From Candidatus Calescibacterium sp. (GTDB taxonomy: Bacteria; DRYD01): 64,000 nucleotides of DNA. The stretch spans positions 81,498 through 145,497 of the forward strand of contig JANXCV010000002.1 in NCBI GenBank assembly GCA_025059235.1, written 5' to 3'. Every line of letters starts with the position of its first letter. Position 1 is the stretch's first letter. Position numbers and translations under genes: made by a program. Shown here piece by piece: positions 35,813 through 44,319 of this stretch. The notes beneath the pieces were generated by a model, which was not told the origin of the DNA, ran no database searches, and worked only from the letters and a program-made list of their open reading frames with translations.

Positions 35813-37747
35813 ATGAATGAATTGGTGAATTCCAATAGTCCTTATCTTCTTTCGCATAAGGATAATCCGATTAATTGGAGGATTTGGAATAATAGCAGCA
35901 TTCAGCAAGCAAGAATAGAAAACAAACCTATATTTTTATCTATAGGATATTTTACTTGTCATTGGTGTCATGTGATGGCTAGAGAAGTGTTTGAAGATGA
36001 GGAGGTAGCACGGATACTAAACGAAAATTTTGTTTGCATAAAAGTGGATAGGGAAGAAAACCCGGATATTGATAGTTTTTATATGAAGGCGTTGAGTATA
36101 TTGCAGGATGGTAGAGCTGGCTGGCCTGCCAATTTGTTCTTGACCCCAGATCTTAAACCTTTCTTAGGATTCACCTATCTGCCGAGATCAAACTTTATCA
36201 AGATAGTTAGTATGATTGCTAGGATGTGGCAGGAAGACCAGAACGAATTAAAAGAATATGCCGAAAAGATTTATGATTACCTCACTAAGGATTATTTGTC
36301 ATATTTTACTGGGATTGATCCAAAAATCTTGGATATGAATAATCTAGAAAAGTTTTTATACGATATCGATAAAGGTATATACTCTTCTTTAGATAGAAAG
36401 GGAGGGTTTAATTTTCGTCCAAAATTTCCACCTCATCAGATACTAGAATACATGCTTCTAAGAATGGAGGATACACCTAGCAAATATATCTTAGAATCTT
36501 TGGATAGAACCCTAACGAATATGATTCTGGGCGGTATGTATGATGTTATTGACGGTGGATTTTGTAGATATAGTGTAGATGAGAACTGGATGGTTCCCCA
36601 TTTCGAAAAGATGCTATATGACAATTCTTTTTTAATTTACATTTATTCCAAAGCTGCTGAAATTTATAAAAACGTCGATCTGAATAAATCCAAAGTTTTT
36701 AAAGAAATAAGTGTTAAAGTTTTTGAGTTTTTAAAGAATTTTTTGTCTAATGGTAAAGTTTTTTTCAGTGCTCTGTCTGCTGAGTCAAGGGATAAAGATA
36801 GAGATGAAGAGGGAGCATATTATTTGTTTAATCCTTCCGAAATTAAGGAAATAACTAGAGTTTTCCATGATTTCTATGACTTTTTTGATACTTATGATTT
36901 TTATAATCCATTTACGAAGTATAAGGGGTTAATTGTTCACTATAGAGATTTTCCAGATTACCATAAATGGGATAGAATTGAGGAAATTTCATCCACTATC
37001 AGAAAGATAAGAAACACCAAAAATAAGCCCTATCTTGACAATAAAGTAATATTATCGTGGAATTGTATTCTGGCTACCTATCTATTTAAAAGCTATGAAG
37101 CGAATGGTAATATAGAGTTCTTATACTCTGCAGCTAATATCATTGATTTCATTCTTAGAAAAATGATGGATTTTCAAAATTTAGAACTTTATAGAATAAT
37201 GGTTAATGGGAATGTATATGGTAAAGCCGTTCTTGAAGACTATGTGTGGTTAGGATTGGCTCTGTACTACTATTGGAAGATTAACAAAAAAGAAGACTAT
37301 CTGGAATTATCTAGAAAGTTGTTCAGAAAAATCGTAGATCTGTTCTATAGGAATGGTAATTTTTATAATTCTACAGATACTCCTTCTTTTGATATCTTTG
37401 ATAGTTCTATTCACTCGAATACATCGATAGCTATTATACTAAGTTTTTTATTAAATCTGGATATTGCAGACGAATTAAAGGGTTTAATTCTAAAAATTTT
37501 CAACTTTTCAGAAAACTTTTTATATATTGGGAGTTTTCTAAGTTTTCTTGTTATCTATAAACAGAGGCTTCAAAATGTTAGATGTAGGTTAGAAAAATTC
37601 GGAAAAGAATATATTATTTCCTTTATTTCAGAATTCGATGTTAAACCACCTTCTGTTTCAGTAAATGAAAATACCTCTTTGAGTATTAATTTACAAGTTT
37701 GTGATCAGGAAAAGTGTTTTGAAATTCGTAAGAATATTGATTTATAA
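35813..37747 (+). CDS. thioredoxin-domain protein YyaL/SPATA20 family (DUF255)
   Basis: NSNSPYLLSHKDNPINWRIW, SIGYFTCHWCHVMAREVFEDEEVARILNENFVCIKVDREENPDID. Confidence 0.93.
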   Translation: MNELVNSNSPYLLSHKDNPINWRIWNNSSIQQARIENKPIFLSIGYFTCHWCHVMAREVFEDEEVARILNENFVCIKVDREENPDIDSFYMKALSILQDGRAGWPANLFLTPDLKPFLGFTYLPRSNFIKIVSMIARMWQEDQNELKEYAEKIYDYLTKDYLSYFTGIDPKILDMNNLEKFLYDIDKGIYSSLDRKGGFNFRPKFPPHQILEYMLLRMEDTPSKYILESLDRTLTNMILGGMYDVIDGGFCRYSVDENWMVPHFEKMLYDNSFLIYIYSKAAEIYKNVDLNKSKVFKEISVKVFEFLKNFLSNGKVFFSALSAESRDKDRDEEGAYYLFNPSEIKEITRVFHDFYDFFDTYDFYNPFTKYKGLIVHYRDFPDYHKWDRIEEISSTIRKIRNTKNKPYLDNKVILSWNCILATYLFKSYEANGNIEFLYSAANIIDFILRKMMDFQNLELYRIMVNGNVYGKAVLEDYVWLGLALYYYWKINKKEDYLELSRKLFRKIVDLFYRNGNFYNSTDTPSFDIFDSSIHSNTSIAIILSFLLNLDIADELKGLILKIFNFSENFLYIGSFLSFLVIYKQRLQNVRCRLEKFGKEYIISFISEFDVKPPSVSVNENTSLSINLQVCDQEKCFEIRKNIDL

Positions 37748-37753
37748 AAATCT

Positions 37754-38893
37754 ATGAATGTTTTTGTATCTGTATGTGATTATTCTTCCGAAGAATATGC
37801 TGCTAAGTTAATAGGATATATTAGGAACAATGTTCAGGGGAATATATTTGTAATAGGGGGACGAATCTTAAGAGGTTTGTCTGATGATAAACTAACTTTC
37901 TTGCTTGATTCTGTAAGGTATAGTTCAATAGGTTTTTTTGAAAACTTATCGCTGATACCATGGATGTATTTAGATTATATAAAATTGAGAAGTTTTCTAG
38001 AGAAAACTGAGATAGACTTGGCTATACTATTTGACTCTCCTGCAGTTAATTTAAAGCTTATTCCTATATTTAAATCTAAAAGATCCAAAATAGTCTATAT
38101 TATTCCTCCGAAGACTTGGAGTATGCAAAGAACTTTGATTCACAAATTTATTGAGGATAACTGTGATCTTGTAATAGTTCCATTTAAGTTTAATCTCAAA
38201 GTATATACGGGACCAAATGTTTATTTTGTAGGTCATCCGATTGTTGATACCATAGCTAACCAAGAATTCGAAGCAAAAAAAAATCTCGATACTGTTGGAA
38301 TATTCCCAGGTAGCAGAAGTTTTGAAATTAAATTTGTATCGAAACCCGTTTTCCAGATATTGGATAAAATAAGAGATAGGTTTAGGAAGGTTTGGGTTTC
38401 TTCTACTCCAAACACTCAAGATTATATCGTGAGTAAATTTGGCAATAGGATAAATAAAGATTTTTTTTTGGAATCGGACTACATTTCCATGGTCAGTAGT
38501 ATAGGTTTAGCTTTAGCCGTGTCAGGTACCGTTGTTCTGAAAAACTCTATTCTCTCAATACCTACAATATCTTTCTACAAGGTATATAAAATCTCTGAAT
38601 TCATATTCAGGAAGTTAAAGAGGATCAGTGTTGAAAAGATCTCTCTTCCAAATATATTATGGGAATATGAATTTGAAAAGGGTAGAGAAAAAATAGTACC
38701 TGAACTAGTTCAGGAAGAATATAATCCACTTCAACTTCTAAGAACTATAGATGAAGTATTGGTAAATTATGATTACTATCTAGAAAAAATCAAGGAATTT
38801 AGAAGAACATTTTGGCAGTTTTATTCTCCTGGTACAATCCGTAAGATTTCCGAACTTATTAACGATTATTTTCTGCAATCTAAGAAAGGATAA
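37754..38893 (+). CDS. lpxB: lipid-A-disaccharide synthase-like glycosyltransferase
   Basis: LxFDSPAVNLKL, VYIIPPKTWSM, VYFVGHPIVDTI, IFPGSRSFEI, ALAVSGTVVLKNSILSIPTISFYK. Confidence 0.78.
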   Translation: MNVFVSVCDYSSEEYAAKLIGYIRNNVQGNIFVIGGRILRGLSDDKLTFLLDSVRYSSIGFFENLSLIPWMYLDYIKLRSFLEKTEIDLAILFDSPAVNLKLIPIFKSKRSKIVYIIPPKTWSMQRTLIHKFIEDNCDLVIVPFKFNLKVYTGPNVYFVGHPIVDTIANQEFEAKKNLDTVGIFPGSRSFEIKFVSKPVFQILDKIRDRFRKVWVSSTPNTQDYIVSKFGNRINKDFFLESDYISMVSSIGLALAVSGTVVLKNSILSIPTISFYKVYKISEFIFRKLKRISVEKISLPNILWEYEFEKGREKIVPELVQEEYNPLQLLRTIDEVLVNYDYYLEKIKEFRRTFWQFYSPGTIRKISELINDYFLQSKKG

Positions 38894-39027
38894 AACTATT
38901 TGGGTATAGAATTCATATTATGTATAGCATAGTGAAAACAAGATAAAAAACAGATAAAAGGTAAAAAACATATCAAAACACGCAAGTAAGATACTAAACA
39001 TAGTATTAGAAAGGGGAGTGTTTAAGG

Positions 39028-39273
39028 ATGCAAAACACGACTTCCTCAATAAGAAGAAAGACTGAAAAGAAAACCAAAAAATCAAGAAACTTTCAAGATA
39101 GGTTTCTCAACTCTTTAAGAGGAGAAGACATAAGAATAAAAGTAGAAACTATAAACTCTAAAACATATACGGGAAAAATGATTTCATTTGATCCATATGT
39201 AGTAATACTGGAAACAGAACAAGGACAAGTAATGTTATACAAGCACGCCATTTCCTCCATTGAGAAGACTTAA
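39028..39273 (+). CDS. hfq: RNA chaperone Hfq with basic N-terminal extension
   Basis: FQDRFLNSLRGEDIRIKVETINSKTYTGKMISFDPYVVILETEQGQVMLYKHAISSIEK (Sm1 and YKHAIS Sm2 motifs). Confidence 0.87.
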   Translation: MQNTTSSIRRKTEKKTKKSRNFQDRFLNSLRGEDIRIKVETINSKTYTGKMISFDPYVVILETEQGQVMLYKHAISSIEKT

Positions 39274-40649
39274 TGTATATACCACATACTCCTGATCAAA
39301 TACAAAAAATAAAGGATATACTCGGAATAGACAGTGTAGATGATATATTCCAAAAAATAACAGGCAAGACCAACTTTTTTGAACCAATAGAATTAGGAGA
39401 AAAGCTCAGTCAGCAGGAATTATTATACTATTTTGATGAAAAATTATCAGGACTGAAAAAATATCATTATTTAGTTGGTTGTGGTGCTTATGATCATTTT
39501 ATCCCACCTGTTGTTGATGCCTTAATGAGGTCTGAATTCATAACTTCATATACACCATATCAACCTGAGATTTCCCAAGGAGTCTTGAAGGCTATTTGGG
39601 ATTTCCAGTCTTATGTTTGTGAAATATTTGATATGGATGTTTGTAATTCTTCTCATTATGACGGAGCAACTGCAGCTGCGGAAGCTGTACTGATGGCAAA
39701 AAGAATTTACTCAAAAATAAATCCCCACGCCTATAAATATATTGTCCTAAATTCCCTCCATCCTAATTATATAAGGGTTATACAGACATATGCAGAAAGC
39801 ATAGAACTGAAACCAGTATTCGCAGACTTTGATCAGTATGGAAAAGCCGATCTGTCATCCTTAGAGAATTTAATAGATAATGATACTTTTGCTATAGTGA
39901 TTCAAAATCCCAATTTCTGGGGAGTAATAGAGAATAACATAGATAAGATAAAAGAACTAGTAAAGCAAAAAATAGTTATACTGGTAACTGCCAATCCATT
40001 TGTATATTTTCTGATAGATCCCCCAAAAGTAGATATCGTGGCTGCTAGTTTACAACCATTCGGAATACCTCTAAATTTTGGCGGACCTTATATAGGTGTG
40101 ATAGCTACATCAATGGAAAACATAAGAAATTTACCAGGTAGAATAATCGGGCAAACCATAGATAAAGACGGAAAAATAGCTTACACAATGATACTACAAA
40201 CAAGAGAACAACATATAAGAAGAGAAAAAGCTACCAGTAATATATGCACTAATCAAGGATTAATGGCTATAAGAAACCTGATATATTTAATGACAATGGG
40301 GAAATCAAATCTTATAAAAGTAGCAAAAAAGAATTATACCAACATAAGATTTTTTATAAGTAGGTTGAAGGAACTGGGCATAGCAAAAAATATCTTTGAA
40401 GATATATTCAATGAAGCTCTGATATATGTTCCTTCTTACACAGAAATGTACAATCAGATGAAAGATAAATACAGTATTATTCTTGGAGTAAGTCTAAATA
40501 AGTTAAATCTTTTACAATCACAGGTAGAAAACTTAAGAAAAATAGGAATTGATTATGATTTAAAAGATCTTGCTATAATCTGTACAACGGAAAAATATTC
40601 AAAACAACAGTTAGATCAGTTCTGTAACTATCTAAAAGAAATATGCTGA
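39273..40649 (+). CDS. gcvPA: glycine dehydrogenase (decarboxylating) subunit 1
   Basis: FLGxGxYDHFIPPVV-like VGCGAYDHFIPPVVDAL, SYTPYQPEISQGVLKAIWDFQSYVCEIFDMDVCNSSHYDGATAAAEA, NFGGPYIGVIAT, RIIGQTIDKDG. Confidence 0.93.
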   Translation: MYIPHTPDQIQKIKDILGIDSVDDIFQKITGKTNFFEPIELGEKLSQQELLYYFDEKLSGLKKYHYLVGCGAYDHFIPPVVDALMRSEFITSYTPYQPEISQGVLKAIWDFQSYVCEIFDMDVCNSSHYDGATAAAEAVLMAKRIYSKINPHAYKYIVLNSLHPNYIRVIQTYAESIELKPVFADFDQYGKADLSSLENLIDNDTFAIVIQNPNFWGVIENNIDKIKELVKQKIVILVTANPFVYFLIDPPKVDIVAASLQPFGIPLNFGGPYIGVIATSMENIRNLPGRIIGQTIDKDGKIAYTMILQTREQHIRREKATSNICTNQGLMAIRNLIYLMTMGKSNLIKVAKKNYTNIRFFISRLKELGIAKNIFEDIFNEALIYVPSYTEMYNQMKDKYSIILGVSLNKLNLLQSQVENLRKIGIDYDLKDLAIICTTEKYSKQQLDQFCNYLKEIC

Positions 40650-40672
40650 GTTAGCAAAAAAATTAGCTTCAA

Positions 40673-41761
40673 ATGTTCCTTAAAGGATTGAATATATCTG
40701 AGTTGGACAGATTTTTAACCCAAGATATCCTGCGTCAGGAAAGTTCCAAAAGTAATGGAAAGAAAATAAGTTATAGAACTAAGCAGATTCTAAAGTGGGT
40801 ATATTCTAAATTTCAAGACGATCCCAACTTGTTTTCTGATATATCAAAAGAGATTCGCAAGCAAATAGCTCAGAAGATTAATTTTAGATCTCTAGAATTG
40901 CTAGAATATAAGATTTCTCAAGTAAGTGATTCTATAAAGTTTGCTTTTAGAACTATGGACAAAGAAATAGTTGAAAGTGTTTTAATGAAGCATCCAGGTA
41001 GGTATACGGTATGTGTTTCTACTCAGGTTGGTTGTAATGTAGGGTGTATCTTTTGTGCTTCAGGTATGTTTGGATTAAAGAGAAACCTAGGATCTCATGA
41101 GATAGTAGAACAACTCTTTCTTATACAAAAATTTGTTTTTGAAAGGGAAAATAAAAGAATATCTAATGTGGTTTTTATGGGTATGGGAGAACCATTAGTA
41201 AACTACAACAATGTTTTGAAAGCAATAGAAATATTTACATCCGATTGGGGATTCAATATAAGTAAAAGGAATGTAACTCTATCGACATCGGGAATATTGC
41301 CGAGGATGTATGATCTTATTAAGGATAACGTCAGAGTAAAACTTGCCCTGTCTTTGCATTCTCCATTTCAAAAAGAAAGAGAGAAGTTAATACCCATAGC
41401 TAAAAGATATCATATTGATGAGGTTTTAAAAGCTTTGGAAAATTATTATCTGAACACAAAACGCAGAGTCACTATAGAGTATATTTTACTCCGAAAAATA
41501 AACGATAGTGTTTCTCATGCCAAAGAGTTAGTTAGAATTCTTAAGAGATATAACATGAGGGTGTTGATTAATTTGATACCATATAACAATATTGGTAACG
41601 TGTACTTTGAAGGGATTTTACTAGAAGAACCCGAAATCTCTAGGATCAGAGAATTTTATAGTATTTTAAAAGAGCATTTTGAGGTAAGTATAAGGTGGAG
41701 TCTGGGTAGAGATATAGACGGTGCCTGTGGACAATTGAGAAGAAAAATTATATCAAATTAA
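40673..41761 (+). CDS. rlmN: dual-specificity 23S rRNA/tRNA adenine-C2 methyltransferase
   Basis: TVCVSTQVGCNVGCIFCASGMFGLKRNL, VFMGMGEPLVNYNNV, LALSLHSPFQKEREKLIPIAKRY, CGQL. Confidence 0.95.
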   Translation: MFLKGLNISELDRFLTQDILRQESSKSNGKKISYRTKQILKWVYSKFQDDPNLFSDISKEIRKQIAQKINFRSLELLEYKISQVSDSIKFAFRTMDKEIVESVLMKHPGRYTVCVSTQVGCNVGCIFCASGMFGLKRNLGSHEIVEQLFLIQKFVFERENKRISNVVFMGMGEPLVNYNNVLKAIEIFTSDWGFNISKRNVTLSTSGILPRMYDLIKDNVRVKLALSLHSPFQKEREKLIPIAKRYHIDEVLKALENYYLNTKRRVTIEYILLRKINDSVSHAKELVRILKRYNMRVLINLIPYNNIGNVYFEGILLEEPEISRIREFYSILKEHFEVSIRWSLGRDIDGACGQLRRKIISN

Positions 41762-42265
41762 TTACTGTTCTATCGTAAATATGTAGCTTTTTATTAATCT
41801 GTTTCTGTAGAATACAAAGATTTTTATTCTTATTGAACTTTGATCTGGGGATGGATCATATTGCCAAACGCATATACGATAACTAAAGTCTGGGTTTAAC
41901 TGATTATTTGTCAAACTATTAATATTTGCATTATTTAATAGTGTGGTTGAGTCTTGTGGTCTAAGAACGCCTAAGTCGTATGTTCGTTGAGGGGTAGAAG
42001 CTGGTTCATTTGCTCTCCTAACATCGTTTGGAGGATCTATTCGTTGTGTAAAGTTTGTTAAACCTACCGCTGAAATAATACTTAATGCATGCTTTGCTGC
42101 TGCTTGTGCAGTTGCTTCAGCTTGTGTTTCTATGTAGTTATTCCTACTTATTAACATAGTAGTTTGAATTCTGTACGTTAGTGCTCCAAAGAGTAAAAAA
42201 AGTATGGTCATTACTATCATAAAGATTACTAATGCTGCTCCTTTTTTAGATATAGTTTTTTTCAT
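41762..42265 (-). CDS. PilX-like type IV pilus assembly protein
   Basis: SKKGAALVIFMIVMTILFLLFGAL N-terminus (PilX-N style), last gene of the minor-pilin operon. Confidence 0.7.
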   Translation of the reverse strand: MKKTISKKGAALVIFMIVMTILFLLFGALTYRIQTTMLISRNNYIETQAEATAQAAAKHALSIISAVGLTNFTQRIDPPNDVRRANEPASTPQRTYDLGVLRPQDSTTLLNNANINSLTNNQLNPDFSYRICVWQYDPSPDQSSIRIKIFVFYRNRLIKSYIFTIEQ

Positions 42266-43362
42266 ATTTCTGGGTTAACTATGTTTTTTAATGTTACTGT
42301 TCTTCTTATGAGGTATCTTTTGAATCTGTCTCCTCCTTGACCTGTTAATGGGTTTCTATCCAACCCTATTAAGTTTCTAATCTGGCTTCTAACAACTATG
42401 GTATATTCAATAACTGCTACTCTATCTTGCATATTTGGAGGTATTGTATCTTGCCAATTTATATTTCCTGAGTTGTCTGTATCTACTAGGTTATCTCTGT
42501 TGGAATCTAACCCAACCCGAATATTAAAACTTTCTACGTTGCTTAATAATATCCGAGTGCTGAATGGTGTATCTGTTCTGAAGTTAAAGTTTTGGATAAA
42601 TAGTTCGTTGTTGTTATTTACTCCAATAATTATTCTGTGTATATTTCTTGGTCTCATTAATCTAACATTATCTGTTCGTGGTAGTCTGTTAACTATGTCT
42701 TGGTTTAAGTTTCCTCCATATAGTGCTAATGGTCTATGTTGCATTTGGTTTGTATTATACCGGACTCTTGTTATATAAAATAAAACTCCTATCCACCTTC
42801 CATTATTGTCCTGACAATACATTATTACTGGGTATGTACCATTGGGGTTGTCATTTGGGTCAGGCCATATTTCTCTTATATCTGGTATTCCATTACCATT
42901 AGTGTCGATATTGTTGGATAAGCTATTGTCTAAGTCTAATATATCTATTTCTGAAGAATTTCCTCCTCCCAAATTTCTAGCTCTTCTTATGTACCCTAAT
43001 CTATTTTCCTCTAATTCGAAAAAATAGAAAGATATTAAATCTCTGTCGTTATTGTTTACTAATTGTATTCTGTTTATTTGTGTTGCTGTATTTCTATCTA
43101 CTACTTCACCATTTTCATTAACAAAATATAGTGCTGATAGTGCAGCTCCTTCTTGTGAAGCGACGTACCCTGCATTTGTGAAGTTGTAGTCAAGTATATT
43201 TATTACTGTTTGTAATGAGCTTTGAAAATTGGCTATTGTGTCTAATGTTCTGGCAGTTTTTTGATAGAAAACCATTATTCCATATAAGAAAGTAGTTACA
43301 AGTGTTAGTAGTACCGAGTATATTAGAATTTCCAAAAGACTCATTCCTTTCTTAGTGTTCAA
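42262..43362 (-). CDS. PilW-like minor pseudopilin with EF-hand/dockerin-like Asp motifs
   Basis: KKGMSLLEILIYSVLLTLVTTFL prepilin motif; DTNGNGIPDIREIWPD and DSNRDNLVDTDNSGNINWQD. Confidence 0.8.
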   Translation of the reverse strand: MNTKKGMSLLEILIYSVLLTLVTTFLYGIMVFYQKTARTLDTIANFQSSLQTVINILDYNFTNAGYVASQEGAALSALYFVNENGEVVDRNTATQINRIQLVNNNDRDLISFYFFELEENRLGYIRRARNLGGGNSSEIDILDLDNSLSNNIDTNGNGIPDIREIWPDPNDNPNGTYPVIMYCQDNNGRWIGVLFYITRVRYNTNQMQHRPLALYGGNLNQDIVNRLPRTDNVRLMRPRNIHRIIIGVNNNNELFIQNFNFRTDTPFSTRILLSNVESFNIRVGLDSNRDNLVDTDNSGNINWQDTIPPNMQDRVAVIEYTIVVRSQIRNLIGLDRNPLTGQGGDRFKRYLIRRTVTLKNIVNPEI

Positions 43363-43378
43363 GATTCTACCCTCCCCT

Positions 43379-43930
43379 TTATAAATTTCTTTTTATTAAC
43401 CTTATATTTCCTCCTGAGTTTATCCTTATAACATATTCGTATCTGTATCTATTAGAAATTTGGGTATTGGTAATGTATATATCAATAATTTGTGTATTTG
43501 GAGTTGATGTTTCTGCAAATCCCAATCTATTAAAAGTAACAATGTTTGTTTCTTGGTTTAGGAATATAAGGTTGATCCAATTAGAACCATTGAATACTAA
43601 AACCCTTTGCAATCTTGTTCTACTTCTTCTTAAAAAGTCCAGTGTTGTTGGGAATGTATGTACTATTCGTTCATTACTGTCTCTTATGTTATTTCTATTT
43701 TCATCAATAAATATTGTAAATATTCCGGTGCTTCTATTATAAATTATGTTTGCATTATATAGATTAAAAATGGCTGACATTTTGGCCCTATAAAATATAT
43801 TTGTCAAACTATTTGCATATTGATCATATTTTATTTTTTCGGGTATAAATAAAGGAGATGTTATTATTAGAAGGGTAGTAATTATTGCGACTACTATTAT
43901 GGTTTCTACTAATGAAAATCCTTTTCTCAT
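43379..43930 (-). CDS. GspH/FimT/FimU-like type IV pseudopilin
   Basis: MRKGFSLVETIIVVAIITTLLIITSPLF canonical prepilin cleavage/methylation motif. Confidence 0.87.
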   Translation of the reverse strand: MRKGFSLVETIIVVAIITTLLIITSPLFIPEKIKYDQYANSLTNIFYRAKMSAIFNLYNANIIYNRSTGIFTIFIDENRNNIRDSNERIVHTFPTTLDFLRRSRTRLQRVLVFNGSNWINLIFLNQETNIVTFNRLGFAETSTPNTQIIDIYITNTQISNRYRYEYVIRINSGGNIRLIKRNL

Positions 43931-43947
43931 TTTTTATTTCTCTGCAT

Positions 43948-44319
43948 TTATATTAACGTTGTTAGGCTTACTCTTAAGTTTCTCTGTCTTGGTGAAGAGA
44001 CTGTTATTCTTAATCTTCGTAAATTCAGATTATTTGTGTGGTTACCGAAATCTTCTACACGGATATTTATATTGTACCTATAGCTACCTATGTTGAATGT
44101 GGTGTTAGTGTTCGTGGGTAATATTGAACCGCGTGGGTAGTAGGAATATAGATCTATATAGTTTTTAGCAATGCTGAGACAGTTCAAAAATTCTGTTTGC
44201 CTAATTATTGCCGTACTTATTCCTGTAATTCCTTGAAGTATTACAAATAAACTAATAGAAGCCAGTAGCACGACTACTAGAATTTCTACTATTGTTATTC
44301 CTTTAGATCTTTTTTTCAT
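43948..44319 (-). CDS. PilV-like type IV pseudopilin
   Basis: SKGITIVEILVVVLLASISLFVILQGI prepilin motif. Confidence 0.82.
   Translation of the reverse strand: MKKRSKGITIVEILVVVLLASISLFVILQGITGISTAIIRQTEFLNCLSIAKNYIDLYSYYPRGSILPTNTNTTFNIGSYRYNINIRVEDFGNHTNNLNLRRLRITVSSPRQRNLRVSLTTLI

Noticed and set aside
38894-39027. Glycine riboswitch upstream of the hfq-gcvPA pair
   Set aside because: The A-rich leader lacks the conserved glycine aptamer elements I could recognise.
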